A DNA stretch of 64,000 nucleotides, from positions 186,001 to 250,000 of the forward strand of contig NZ_JACVWU010000001.1 in the NCBI RefSeq assembly GCF_014596915.1. Direction: 5' to 3'. The number at the start of each line of letters is the position of its first letter. Position 1 is the stretch's first letter. This DNA comes from Streptomyces sp. TRM68416. GTDB lineage: Bacteria > Actinomycetota > Actinomycetes > Streptomycetales > Streptomycetaceae. Shown one piece after another: positions 53,190-61,706 of this stretch. The notes beneath the pieces are model-generated. The model saw nothing but the letters and a program-made list of their open reading frames with translations, was not told the origin of the DNA and did no database searches. The position numbers were made by a program, and so were the translations under genes.

Positions 53190-53933
53190 CTACAGGCCCG
53201 ACTCGGCCGTACGCACCAGGATGCGGCGGCAGTTCTCGCAGCGGACCACCGTGTCGGGGGCCGCCGAGCGGACCTCGTTGAGCTCGGTGATCGCCAGTTC
53301 CTGGCGGCAGCCCTGGCAGGTGCGCGCGTACAGCTTGGCCGCGCCGATGCCGCCCTGCTGCTCGCGCAGCTTGTCGTAGAGCTTCAGCAGGTCCGCGGGT
53401 ACGGCCCCGGCGACCACCTCGCGCTCCTTCGTCACCGAGGCCGCCTCGCGGTCGATCTCCTCGAACGCGGCGTCCCGGCGCCCGGTCGCGTCGTCGATCT
53501 TCGCCTGCACGGAGCCGACCCGCTCGGTCAGCTCGGCGACCCGCTCCTGCACGGACTCGCGGCGCTCCATGACCTCCAGGACGATGTCCTCCAGGTCGCC
53601 CTGCCGCTTGGCGAGGGAGGCGATCTCGCGCTGGAGGTTCTCCAGGTCCTTGGGGGAGGTGATGGCACCGGAGTCCAGGCGCTGCTGGTCGCGGGTGGCG
53701 CGCTGGCGCACCTGGTCGACGTCCTGCTCGGCCTTGGTCTGCTCGCGGGCGGTGTCGCTCTCCTCGGTCTGCGCGGCCACGAGCAGGTCGCGCAGCTGGG
53801 TGAGGTCCTTGGTCAGCGACTCGATCTCGGCGTGCTCGGGCAGCGAGCGGCGCTTGTGCGCGAGCTGCTGGAGGCGGACGTCGAGGGCCTGGACGTCGAG
53901 AAGTCGGATCTGGTCGGCGGGCGCGGCGTTCAG
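53190..53933 (-). CDS. Zinc-ribbon coiled-coil protein (DUF164/CdsZ-like)
   Basis: A 247-residue protein. Residues ~10-175 form a long antiparallel coiled coil (LRDLLVAAQTEE, SPKDLENLQREIASL). The C-terminal zinc ribbon has CQGCRQEL and CENCRRIL (two CxxC pairs). This family is found next to Nif3 and RNase H genes in actinomycetes. The reading needs a CTG start at 53933, where CTGA overlaps the Nif3 stop; no ATG/GTG lies at the expected N-terminus (NAAPADQIRLLD). Related proteins have been linked to nucleic-acid or secretion functions; the role here is open. Confidence 0.9.
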   Translation of the reverse strand: MNAAPADQIRLLDVQALDVRLQQLAHKRRSLPEHAEIESLTKDLTQLRDLLVAAQTEESDTAREQTKAEQDVDQVRQRATRDQQRLDSGAITSPKDLENLQREIASLAKRQGDLEDIVLEVMERRESVQERVAELTERVGSVQAKIDDATGRRDAAFEEIDREAASVTKEREVVAGAVPADLLKLYDKLREQQGGIGAAKLYARTCQGCRQELAITELNEVRSAAPDTVVRCENCRRILVRTAESGL

Positions 53934-54769
53934 TTGGGGGCTCCAGGTGAAGGGGAGTGACTGGTCCAGGGGTCGGTGACCGTCTTCGAGACGTGGACGC
54001 GCAGGTCCCATCCGTGTCGGTCGGAGATCTCGTCGAGCTGGGCGGCGGCCTGCTCGCACCAGGGCCACTCGGTGGCCCAGTGCGCCGCGTCGAGCAGCGC
54101 GAGGGGACTGTGGGCGCGGGCCTCGGACGCCGGGTGGTGGCGCAGGTCCGCGGTGAGGAAGGCGTCGACCCCGGCCGCACGGACCTGGTCGAACAGGCTG
54201 TCGCCGGAGCCGCCGCTCACGGCGACCGTGCGGACGACCGCCTCGGGGTCGCCGGCGACGCGGATGCCCTGCGCGGTGGCGGGCAGGCGCTCGGCGGCCC
54301 GCCGGGCGAGCTCGCGGACGGTCCGCGGGTGGTCCAGCTCGCAGATCCTGCCGAGACCGCGGCGCCCGGACGGGTCCGTCGGGTCCGGCACCAGCGGCCG
54401 TACGACTCTCAGGTCCAGCGCGCCGGCGAGGGCGTCGCTGACGCCGGGGTCGGCGGTGTCCGCGTTCGTGTGGGCCACGTGCAGCGCGATGTCGTTCTTG
54501 ATCAGGGTGTGCACGACCCGGCCCTTGAAGTGCGAGGCCGCGACCGTCGTCGTGCCGCGCAGGTAGAGCGGGTGGTGGGTGACCAGCAGGTCGGCGCCCA
54601 GCTTCAGCGCCTCGTCGACGATCTCCTGGACCGGGTCGACGGCGAACAGGACCCGGGTGACCTCCTGGTCGGGGTCGCCCACGACCGTGCCGACCGCGTC
54701 CCAGGACTCGGCCCGCTCGGCGGGCCACAGGTTCTCCAGCGCGGCGATGACTTCAGACAGACGGGGCAC
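53930..54769 (-). CDS. Nif3-like dinuclear metal center protein
   Basis: A 279-residue Nif3/YbgI protein. Metal-ligand motifs are THHPLYLRG (paired His), AHTNADTADPG (His, Asp) and, toward the C-terminus, the Gly-rich GGSGDS and HHPASEA-type segments. Family members form toroidal hexamers with a two-metal site; substrate and biological role are unsettled. The start is GTG 54769. It is the first gene of the Nif3/zinc-ribbon/RNase H operon. Confidence 0.92.
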   Translation of the reverse strand: MPRLSEVIAALENLWPAERAESWDAVGTVVGDPDQEVTRVLFAVDPVQEIVDEALKLGADLLVTHHPLYLRGTTTVAASHFKGRVVHTLIKNDIALHVAHTNADTADPGVSDALAGALDLRVVRPLVPDPTDPSGRRGLGRICELDHPRTVRELARRAAERLPATAQGIRVAGDPEAVVRTVAVSGGSGDSLFDQVRAAGVDAFLTADLRHHPASEARAHSPLALLDAAHWATEWPWCEQAAAQLDEISDRHGWDLRVHVSKTVTDPWTSHSPSPGAPN

Positions 54770-54957
54770 GGGGAAAAGGCTACCTGGCCGTTCTCTTCCG
54801 CTGAACCGTCCCGGTGCCCGGCCCTCCCGCTCAGCACAGCGACCCCTGTTTCCTCAGACGAATCGTTCCTGGGCCACCCTTATGTGTGAAGCGGAAGCCT
54901 CCCGGTCCCCCGTCTGTGCGTGCGAAAACTAGCTTCGTGGCCGGAGGTGACCAGACG

Positions 54958-56367
54958 ATGACGGCCTGTGCCATCGAAACGGCGGCGGGAGACTCGGACG
55001 GAGCCCCGACGGAAGCGGACGCGGTCGCGGGGGCGGGCGGGGACGCGGGGGGCGGCGAAGGTGCCGGGACCGGCGGGGACACACGCGCCGGCGAGGGCGC
55101 GAAGGCCGGCGAAGGCGCCGGGACCAGCGGAGACACAGGGGCCGGCGAAAGCGCCGGGACCGGCGGAGGCGCGAAGGCCGGCGGAGGCGCCGTAGCCCCG
55201 TCCCCGCACCGGTCGTGCAGCATCACCGCCGACGGCGTCTACGCCGCCCGGCTCGCGTCGGCCGGTGACTGCTGGTTCCCGGAGCGCTGGACGCTGGACG
55301 GCCCGGAGCCCTACGCGGTGCCGCTGCCCGGCAACCAGCCCGAGGAGCCCGGCACCGAGCTGCAGCCCATGGGCGACGGCCGGGTCCTGATCCGCCGGCC
55401 CACCGCCGGACGGCATGTCTTCTCGCTGCTCTACCCGTCGGGACCCGGCACCGGCGAGCTGCTGCTGGGCGCGGTCGAGTGCCCCGACGCCGACACCCGG
55501 CTGCGGCTGCTGCCGCCCGCGCCGTGCGGGCAGAAGGCGTACGCCCTCGCCGTCGGCCCGCACTTCAGCACGGTGTGGCTGGTGGCGGGCGGCGCCTTCG
55601 GGCCCGAGCACATCGGGGAGATCCCCGGGCGGTGCTCGGGCGGGGTGTGGCTGGACCGCACGGGGCGGATGCTGGTCCTGGACCGGGAGGTCGGCGGCCG
55701 GACCAAGGCGGTCGTGGTGGATCTGGAGCGCGGCTGCGAGGTGTCGCCGCTGCTGCAGATCACGGCGGAGAGCGACGACCGGCTGCTGCTCGCGGACCCG
55801 GACAGCGGGCTGCTGCTGATCGGCTCGGACGCGCCGTCGCCGGGGCGGGAACGGCTGGGCTGGGGGGTGCTGGGCAGCACGCTGCCGGTGCGGTTCCCGG
55901 AGTGCCTGAAGGTGCCGGGCTGCACGGTGACGCCGTTCGCGATCCAGCCGGGGCAGGTGCTGATGCCGGAGAGCTGCGGGGTGGCGCTGCGGGTGGACGG
56001 TCCGCTCGGCAGCTGGGTCGGCGTGTGGCGGCCCGCCGACCGGCAGATGCATCACCTGCCGGCGCCGGCGGGCTGGTTGGCGGGGGCCGGGCTGTGGACA
56101 CGGGACGGGGTGCTGCAACTGCCGTACTCCACCGCGGAGATGCCCTGTGGAGTGGCTCGGGTGGCGGCGGCCTCGGGGGCGGCGGGGCAGGGAGGCGCAG
56201 GGGACACGGATGCCTCGGGCGACGCGGCTTCGGGGGCGGACGCCACGGCGGTCGCCGACACCGCGGCGGCGGCGGAACCAGCCGCGGAGACGGACCCCCC
56301 GGCGCCCGCCGTGGCACGTCCGGTGCCGTTGCAGCAAGCGCCGTTGGGACGTCTTGTAACGAACTAG
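54958..56367 (+). CDS. Hypothetical beta-propeller-like protein with repetitive N-terminus
   Basis: A 469-residue protein starting at ATG 54958, with GGAGG eleven bases upstream. Residues ~15-80 are a Gly/Ala/Glu/Thr repeat tract (GAGESAGTGGGAKAGG-like) of low complexity. Residues ~85-390 are rich in short beta strands with regularly spaced Gly-Asp-Gly turns (GDGRVLIRRP, LDRTGRMLVLDREVGG, DSGLLLIGSD), suggesting a beta-propeller. The C-terminal 70 residues are an Ala/Asp/Thr-rich tail. There is no signal peptide. I do not recognise a characterised relative. It is divergent from the Nif3 operon. Confidence 0.85.
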   Translation: MTACAIETAAGDSDGAPTEADAVAGAGGDAGGGEGAGTGGDTRAGEGAKAGEGAGTSGDTGAGESAGTGGGAKAGGGAVAPSPHRSCSITADGVYAARLASAGDCWFPERWTLDGPEPYAVPLPGNQPEEPGTELQPMGDGRVLIRRPTAGRHVFSLLYPSGPGTGELLLGAVECPDADTRLRLLPPAPCGQKAYALAVGPHFSTVWLVAGGAFGPEHIGEIPGRCSGGVWLDRTGRMLVLDREVGGRTKAVVVDLERGCEVSPLLQITAESDDRLLLADPDSGLLLIGSDAPSPGRERLGWGVLGSTLPVRFPECLKVPGCTVTPFAIQPGQVLMPESCGVALRVDGPLGSWVGVWRPADRQMHHLPAPAGWLAGAGLWTRDGVLQLPYSTAEMPCGVARVAAASGAAGQGGAGDTDASGDAASGADATAVADTAAAAEPAAETDPPAPAVARPVPLQQAPLGRLVTN

Positions 56368-56464
56368 TGGCAGTTGGCGTGTGCGGCTGGATTCGGCCCG
56401 CGGTACGACGGTTAAACTCGCCCGGCTGTATGAAAGATCATGTTGACGGGGTGAATTTCTTCCG

Positions 56465-56620
56465 ATGAGCGACGCCACTACGACCCAGCAGCCCGCTGAG
56501 GCCCAGGAGCACGCCGGTCACGGCAGGCACCGCGGTCCGGTCTCGTCCCACGACGGTGAAGGGGCCCCGCGCGGCCGTCACCGCAAGCCGGTGGAGCAGA
56601 CCGAGACGGCGGCGGCCTGA
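56465..56620 (+). CDS. 51-residue His/Arg-rich small protein
   Basis: A small gene from ATG 56465 to TGA 56620, with codon bias and a 97-bp promoter gap. The product is Gln/Glu-rich at the start (TTTQQPAEAQEHAGH), then His/Arg-rich (GRHRGP, RGRHRKPVE). It is highly polar, probably disordered, and lacks cysteines. It resembles small proteins I have seen annotated as hypothetical in Streptomyces. It is followed immediately by a strong terminator. Confidence 0.7.
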   Translation: MSDATTTQQPAEAQEHAGHGRHRGPVSSHDGEGAPRGRHRKPVEQTETAAA

Positions 56621-56623
56621 ACG

Positions 56624-56679
56624 ACGGAAAAGCGGCCCTGCTCCTCGCGCGAAGGCGAGGAGCAGGGCCGCTTTTCCGT
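56624..56679. terminator. Perfect 25-bp-stem bidirectional terminator
   Basis: Bases 56624-56648 are an exact inverted repeat of 56655-56679, with a 6-base GCGAAG loop. The core has A4 on one side and T4 on the other, so it can act in both directions. It lies between the small + gene (ending 56620) and the SDR gene on the - strand (ending 56707). Confidence 0.92.
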
Positions 56680-56706
56680 GTCGATGCCCGCTTCGGCTTC
56701 GCGTGC

Positions 56707-57651
56707 CTACGCCCGCCTGAGCCCCAGCACCTCCGCCGCCGCGAACGTCTCCCCCGCCGGCCGGTCCGCGTAGTGCGGGCCGAGCAGGGCGTCCAGCTCG
56801 TCGTAGGTGAAGGTGTCCTGCTTGCTGTCGAACTGGGCCCGCACTCGGGGTCGTTCGACGACCGCCACCATGCCGCCGTGCACGACGAACAGTTGGCCGT
56901 TGATGCGCGCGGCGGCGGGCGAGGCCAGATAGCCGACGAGCGGGGCGACATGCTCGGGGGCGAGCGGGTCGAGCCCTCCGTGTGATCCGTCGGCGGGGCG
57001 GTCGGGGAACACGTCCTCCGTCATCCGGGTGCGGGCGCGCGGGCAGATGGCGTTCGCCGTCACGCCGTACTTGGCGAGCGCGAGGGCCGTGGAGGTGGTC
57101 AGGCCGACGATTCCGCCTTTCGCGGCCGCGTAGTTGGGCTGTCCGGCGGAACCGGCGAGGAACGCCTCCGAGGAGGTGTTCACGATCCTCCCGTACACCG
57201 GCCCGCCCGCGGCCTTGGCCCGCTCGCGCCAGTGCGCGGCCGCGAAGCGGATGGTGTTGAAGTGACCCTTGAGGTGGACGCGGATCACCGAGTCCCACTC
57301 GCCCTCGGTCATGGAGAAGACCATGCGGTCGCGCAGGATGCCGGCGTTGTTGACCAGGATGTCCAGTCTGCCGAACTCCGACACGGCCGACTCGACGAGT
57401 TCGGAGGCCTGTTGGAAGTCCCCGACGTCCCCGGCGTGGGCGAGCGCCCGGCCGCCCGCCGCCCGGATCTCGGCGACGACCTGCTCGGCGGGTCCGGCGG
57501 AGGACTCGCCCGAGCCGTCGCGGCCGGACTGTCCGTGGTCGTTGACGACGACGGCCGCGCCGAGCCGGGCCAGCTCCAGCGCCTCGGCCCGGCCGAGCCC
57601 GCGTCCGGCGCCGGTGACGATCGCGGTGAGCCCCTCAAGTGGCGTGGTCAT
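56707..57651 (-). CDS. Short-chain dehydrogenase, (3R)-hydroxyacyl-CoA dehydrogenase-like (Hsd4A type)
   Basis: A 314-residue SDR. The cofactor motif TGAGRGLG is at 13-20, NNAG at 101-104, and the catalytic S160/S161, Y174 and K178 (NYAAAKGG). The N-terminal layout with the long VNDHGQSGRDGSGESS loop and the ~60-residue C-terminal extension match the dehydrogenase module of peroxisomal multifunctional enzyme 2. They also match mycobacterial Hsd4A (317 residues). It would oxidise (3R)-hydroxyacyl-CoA using NAD. It lies eight bp after the alcohol dehydrogenase gene and with the MaoC gene forms a three-gene operon. Confidence 0.88.
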   Translation of the reverse strand: MTTPLEGLTAIVTGAGRGLGRAEALELARLGAAVVVNDHGQSGRDGSGESSAGPAEQVVAEIRAAGGRALAHAGDVGDFQQASELVESAVSEFGRLDILVNNAGILRDRMVFSMTEGEWDSVIRVHLKGHFNTIRFAAAHWRERAKAAGGPVYGRIVNTSSEAFLAGSAGQPNYAAAKGGIVGLTTSTALALAKYGVTANAICPRARTRMTEDVFPDRPADGSHGGLDPLAPEHVAPLVGYLASPAAARINGQLFVVHGGMVAVVERPRVRAQFDSKQDTFTYDELDALLGPHYADRPAGETFAAAEVLGLRRA

Positions 57652-57659
57652 GGACGACC

Positions 57660-58736
57660 TCAGATCTCTATGCACGTGCGCAGCGCTGTGCCCGTGCGCA
57701 TCTGGTCGAGCGCCTCGTTGATCCCGGTCAGGGGGACCCGGTGGGTGATCAGGCCGTCCAGGTCGATGCGGCCCGCCCGCCACAGGGCGACGGTCCGCTC
57801 GTAGGAGCGCAGGACGTCTCCCCCGCCGTACATCGACGGCAGGATCCGCTTCTCGTCGAAGAACAGCTCGAACATGTTGAGTTGCAGGAAGTCGTCCATG
57901 GCTCCGGCGCCGACGATGACGAGGGTGCCGCCGCGGCGGGTGTTCTCGTAGGCCGTGCGGGCGGTGGCGGACTTGCCGACCACCTCGAAGACGTAGTCGA
58001 AGCCCTCGCCGCCGGTGACCGTCTGTTTGGCGTCCGCCAGTTCCTCGGGCGAGACGGCCCTGGTGGCACCGAACTTGAGCGCGGACTCGCGGCGCGATAC
58101 GACGGGGTCGACGGCGACGATCTCCGCGGCCCCCTTGAGCCGGGCGCCCTGGATCGCGGAGATGCCGACGCCGCCGCAGCCGATGACCGCGACCGACGAA
58201 CCGGCCTCCACGTCCGCGGTGTTGAGCGCGGCGCCCAGGCCGGTGGTGACACCGCAGCCGATGAGCGCGGCAATGTCGAAGGGCACGTCGTCGGGGACCG
58301 GCACCGCGCAGCCGGCGTCGACGACGACCTCCTCGGCGAAGGTGCCGGTGCCGGCGAAGCCGAACACATCGCCGCCGGGGCGCCTGAAGTTGGGGGTGCC
58401 GGCGTTCATGAAACCGGCCAGGCACAGTTGGGTCTGGCCGCGCTTGCAGGCGGGGCAGGCGCCGCAGGCGGGCAGCCAGCACACGACGACCCGGTCGCCG
58501 GGCTTGAGGGCGCTGACGCCTTCGCCGACTTCGAGGATCTCCCCCGCGCCCTCGTGGCCGGGCACGAACGGCGTCGGCTGCGGCAGTACGCCGCTCATCG
58601 CGGACAGGTCCGAGTGGCACAGCCCGGTGGCGCGCACCCGGACCCTGACCCGGCCGGGGCCGAAGCCCACCGCCTCGACGTCGTCGAGGACCTCCAGCTT
58701 GTCCTGGCCGGTCTCCTGCAGTACGGCTGCGCGCAT
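57660..58736 (-). CDS. Zinc-dependent alcohol dehydrogenase (class III-like MDR)
   Basis: A 358-residue medium-chain dehydrogenase. Catalytic zinc ligands are C40 (GLCHSD) and H61-E62 (GHEGAG). Structural zinc cysteines are C91, C94, C97 and C105. The Rossmann motif GCGGVG with a following VAVIGCGG and AVDP acid suggests NAD preference. It oxidises or reduces an alcohol/aldehyde, and the operon context suggests a lipid- or sterol-derived substrate. It starts at ATG 58736, 30 bp after the MaoC-type gene. Confidence 0.9.
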   Translation of the reverse strand: MRAAVLQETGQDKLEVLDDVEAVGFGPGRVRVRVRATGLCHSDLSAMSGVLPQPTPFVPGHEGAGEILEVGEGVSALKPGDRVVVCWLPACGACPACKRGQTQLCLAGFMNAGTPNFRRPGGDVFGFAGTGTFAEEVVVDAGCAVPVPDDVPFDIAALIGCGVTTGLGAALNTADVEAGSSVAVIGCGGVGISAIQGARLKGAAEIVAVDPVVSRRESALKFGATRAVSPEELADAKQTVTGGEGFDYVFEVVGKSATARTAYENTRRGGTLVIVGAGAMDDFLQLNMFELFFDEKRILPSMYGGGDVLRSYERTVALWRAGRIDLDGLITHRVPLTGINEALDQMRTGTALRTCIEI

Positions 58737-58766
58737 GGTGCGGCTCCCCTCGGACGTCGGTCTGGC

Positions 58767-59627
58767 TCAGGAGTGTTGGACGACGGTGTCGGTGAGGACG
58801 GGTGCGTCGTCCCTCTCGACGGCGCTGACGGCTGCCCGGACCTCGGTGCCGGAGGTCCGCCACAGCCGGATGCGCAGGGTCTCGCCCGGGTACACGACCC
58901 CGGCGAACCGCGTGGTGTAGGAGCGCACCCGGCCCACCTCGCCGTCGAGCAGGGTGTCGACGACGGCCTTCAGGGTCATGCCGTAGGTGCACAGTCCGTG
59001 CAGGATGGGCCGGTCGAAGCCGGCCTTCGCGGCGAACTCGGGGTCGGCGTGCAGCGGGTTCCAGTCGCCGGACAGCCGGTAGAGCAGGGCCTGGTCCTCA
59101 CGGACGGGCCGCTCGACGGTCTTGTCCGGCTCGCCCGTCGGCGGTTCCGGGCGGGCGGACGGGCCCCGGTCGCCGCCCCAGCCGCCTTCTCCGCGTACGA
59201 AGATCTGGGCGTCGTTGGTCCACAACGGCCCGTCCGCGTCGGCGACTTCGGTGCGCAGGACGAGGACGGCGGCCTTGCCCTTGTCGTAGACGGCGGCGAC
59301 GCGGGAGGTGGCGGTCGCCGTGCCCTCGGTGGGGAGGGGGCGGTGGATCTCCAGGCTCTGGCCGCCGTGCAGGACGCGGGCGAGGTCGACCTCGATGCCG
59401 GGCATGGACAGGCCACTGATCACGCCGGGGGATCCGGCGCCGGCGACGGTGGCGAAGCTGGGCAGGACGTGCAGCCGGGACTCCAGGGTGTAGCGCAGCT
59501 CGTGCGGGTCGGTCGCCGGGGTGCCCGCGCCGATGCCGAGGTGGTAGAGCTGCACGTCCTTGGAGGTCCAGGTGATCTCGCCGGTCCGGGGTGCGGCCGC
59601 GAGGGCCTTGGCTGCGTCGATGGGCAT
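58767..59627 (-). CDS. MaoC/hydratase-2 family enoyl-CoA hydratase (Hsd4B type)
   Basis: A 286-residue double-hotdog protein. The hydratase-2 motif YRLSGDWNPLHAD carries the catalytic D188 and H193 and is followed by the conserved FDRPILHGLC. The N-terminal half is the second hotdog domain (LPSFATVAGAG, GGQSLEIHRPLP). Length and motif match hydratase 2 of multifunctional enzyme 2 and mycobacterial Hsd4B. It adds water to trans-2-enoyl-CoA giving the (3R)-hydroxy product, which the SDR could oxidise. It is the first gene of the operon, with AGGAG before its ATG and a KstR-like site 122 bp upstream. Confidence 0.9.
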   Translation of the reverse strand: MPIDAAKALAAAPRTGEITWTSKDVQLYHLGIGAGTPATDPHELRYTLESRLHVLPSFATVAGAGSPGVISGLSMPGIEVDLARVLHGGQSLEIHRPLPTEGTATATSRVAAVYDKGKAAVLVLRTEVADADGPLWTNDAQIFVRGEGGWGGDRGPSARPEPPTGEPDKTVERPVREDQALLYRLSGDWNPLHADPEFAAKAGFDRPILHGLCTYGMTLKAVVDTLLDGEVGRVRSYTTRFAGVVYPGETLRIRLWRTSGTEVRAAVSAVERDDAPVLTDTVVQHS

Positions 59628-59748
59628 GGGGCTCCTGACGGGGCGGGGGCGGGGGCAGGGGCAGGACAGGGGGGCCGAGACCCCGGTGCGGCCGTCCGCA
59701 CCGTCGGTCGCACCAGGGTCGTCACGGGGCCGCGGAACCCGCCCGTTC

Positions 59749-59762
59749 TAGAACGCGTTCCA
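59749..59762. promoter_or_regulatory. KstR-type operator
   Basis: TAGAACGCGTTCCA at 59749-59762 fits the published KstR consensus TnnAACnnGTTnnA at every fixed position. It overlaps a 12-bp palindrome, CGTTCTAGAACG, at 59744-59755. It lies in the divergent gap between the MaoC operon and the response-regulator gene. Confidence 0.6.
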
Positions 59763-59870
59763 GTACGGCGACCCTCTGTATAGCCCAGCCCGGATGACTT
59801 GTGAAGACTCCTGACGGCATGTCAGAAATGTGGACGGGCGGACCCCGACCACCGGACCTACGCTTGCCCC

Positions 59871-60305
59871 GTGAACGAGATGCCCCGGGACCACCGGCCC
59901 GCCAAGTCCATCAGGGTGCTGCTCGCCGGGGACCGAGCGATGACGCACGGAACGCTCGCGGTCCTGCTGGGGATGGAGCCGGACCTCCAGGTCGTGGCAC
60001 GCGTGGGGACGAGGGAGGCGATCGTGGACGCCGCGCTCACCCACCGGCCGGACGTCGCCCTCCTCGACGTCGACTCCCTGGACGCCGCCGCCGAGCTGCG
60101 CGAGCAGGCGCCCGACTGCCGGGTACTGGTCCTGGCCACCTCCGCCCGGCCCGGTCACCTGCGCCGGGCCATGGCGGCGGGGGCCGCGGGCTTCCTGGTG
60201 AAGGACGGCCCCGTGGCCGAGCTGACCGCCGCGATCCGCCGGGTGCTGACCGGGGAGACGGTGATCGATCCGGCGCTGGCGCCGCCCGCCGCAGAAGGTT
60301 CGTGA
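59871..60305 (+). CDS. Receiver-only response regulator, lacking its LuxR-type helix-turn-helix
   Basis: A 144-residue protein with a NarL/DesR-type receiver domain: acidic pocket D (LLAGDRAM), phosphoacceptor region LLDVDSLD and the conserved Lys in FLVKDGP. Relatives are ~200 residues with a LuxR helix-turn-helix; here the frame stops right after TVIDPALAP, where that domain would begin. The missing part is replaced by the convergent gene's end, four bp away. No histidine kinase is nearby. It starts at GTG 59871. It may act by protein contacts or be a deletion remnant. Confidence 0.85.
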   Translation: MNEMPRDHRPAKSIRVLLAGDRAMTHGTLAVLLGMEPDLQVVARVGTREAIVDAALTHRPDVALLDVDSLDAAAELREQAPDCRVLVLATSARPGHLRRAMAAGAAGFLVKDGPVAELTAAIRRVLTGETVIDPALAPPAAEGS

Positions 60306-60309
60306 GCGC

Positions 60310-61116
60310 CTACCGCGTCACCTCCGCGTTCCGGAACTCCGTCCCCTTGGGCGCCAGGCAGACGAACCAGTCGAAGGGGGAGCCCTCGGCAGGCCGGATC
60401 GCCAGATGGTCCGTGCCGGTCACCGTGCCGGCCGGGTCCCTCTGCACCACGGTCCGCGTGCCGTCCTTCCAGGCGCAGCCGACACGCTGGGCGCTCTTGG
60501 CGACGCTGCCGATGGCAAGGCGGACGGGCCCGTCCTCGCGGGGCTCCAGCGTGACCGCACCGCCGACGAGGTCCCTCCCGGAGTGGGTCTCCGACTCGGG
60601 AACCGTGTTCTCCATCACCGTCGTCTGCTCGTCGCCGTAGCGGCGGTGCACGAAGTACGTGATCCTGCCGATCAGCTCCGAGGGCACCTTGGCCTCCGGG
60701 GGGTGCTGGCCGAAGTCCGCCATCGCATTCCACACGGTGTCCGCCTCCGCCTCGTTGCGCGGCGCCGGCCACACGTCCACCATCACCCTCCACCCCTTCC
60801 CGTCCTCCGTCCCGGTCGCCAGTGTGGTGCGCTCCGGAAACGACAGGTTCCGCCGCTCCGGCGAAGGCTCGGTGGCCACTTGTCCCGGCTCCCCGCCGCC
60901 CGGCAGCCCCGCCACCGCCACCGCCCCGCTCGTCCCCGCGATCACCAGTGCCGTGGCCGTCGCCACCGCCCAGCGGCGGGCCCTGCGGCGGCGGCCGCCT
61001 CTCAGGACGGCCTGGGTGGGGGCTATGCCGATCTCGACCTCGTCCGCGGCGTCGGCCAGCAGGAGGGCGATGTCCCTGTGTGTCATGTCGACGTCTGTCT
61101 CCCGGTCCGCGCTCAT
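60310..61116 (-). CDS. Membrane-anchored partner of the SigE-family sigma factor (CU044_5270-like)
   Basis: A 268-residue protein with a cytoplasmic ~45-residue N-terminus (HRDIALLLADAADEVEIG), an Arg-rich patch, one transmembrane helix (about 48-70, AVATATALVIAGTSGAVAVA) and a ~190-residue extracellular domain. Its ATG overlaps the sigma-factor stop (TGATG), the usual spacing for ECF sigma/anti-sigma pairs in actinomycetes. It probably holds or senses for the sigma factor, though it lacks a recognisable zinc anti-sigma motif. Confidence 0.82.
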   Translation of the reverse strand: MSADRETDVDMTHRDIALLLADAADEVEIGIAPTQAVLRGGRRRRARRWAVATATALVIAGTSGAVAVAGLPGGGEPGQVATEPSPERRNLSFPERTTLATGTEDGKGWRVMVDVWPAPRNEAEADTVWNAMADFGQHPPEAKVPSELIGRITYFVHRRYGDEQTTVMENTVPESETHSGRDLVGGAVTLEPREDGPVRLAIGSVAKSAQRVGCAWKDGTRTVVQRDPAGTVTGTDHLAIRPAEGSPFDWFVCLAPKGTEFRNAEVTR

Positions 61117-61655
61117 CACTTCCGCCCTCCGTGTGTCACCGTCTCGGCCAGACCCGGTATGGCGCGCAGTTTCGCGATCCCCTTGGCCGCGTTGCTCTTC
61201 ACCGTGCCGACGGAACAGCCCATCGCCTCCGCCGCCTGGGCCTCGGTGAGGTCCTCCCAGTAGCGCAGGACCACCGCCTCCCGCTGGCGGGGCGGGAGTT
61301 GGGCCAGGGCCGTCAGCAGGACGCCCCGGTCGTCGGCCTGGGCGATGCGGTCACCGGCGTCGGCCACCTCCCGCACCAGGCCCGAGTCGTCCTTGGGCGC
61401 CAGGAACTCCTTGAGCCGTCTGCGGTGCTTGCGCGCATGCGCGTTGATCATCACGCGCCGTACGTACGCGTCCGGTTCGTCGGCAGCGCCGACCTTGCGC
61501 CAGGCCACGTAGACCTGTTCCAGCGTCGACTGGACCAGGTCCTCCGCGGCGTGCTGCTCCCCCGTGAGGAGAAATGCCGTGCGCATCAGCCGCGGCCAGC
61601 GGCCGGTGACGAAGTGCTGGAACTCCTCGTCCCGAGCCCGTGTCCGTTCCCCCAT
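61116..61655 (-). CDS. SigE-family ECF RNA polymerase sigma factor
   Basis: A 179-residue sigma-70 family protein. Region 2 has TGEQHAAEDLVQSTLEQVY and YVRRVMINAHARKHRR. Region 4 has LPPRQREAVVLRYWEDLTEAQAAEAMG and GTVKSNAAKG. It matches the actinobacterial SigE subfamily of small ECF factors. I chose ATG 61655, six bases after AGGAGG, over the in-frame GTG at 61661. It is co-transcribed with the membrane partner gene downstream. Confidence 0.92.
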   Translation of the reverse strand: MGERTRARDEEFQHFVTGRWPRLMRTAFLLTGEQHAAEDLVQSTLEQVYVAWRKVGAADEPDAYVRRVMINAHARKHRRRLKEFLAPKDDSGLVREVADAGDRIAQADDRGVLLTALAQLPPRQREAVVLRYWEDLTEAQAAEAMGCSVGTVKSNAAKGIAKLRAIPGLAETVTHGGRK

Positions 61656-61706
61656 GGGCACCTCCTAGATGAAAGAAGGAGTCCACGAGCCGCCCGAACC
61701 GTTGCC

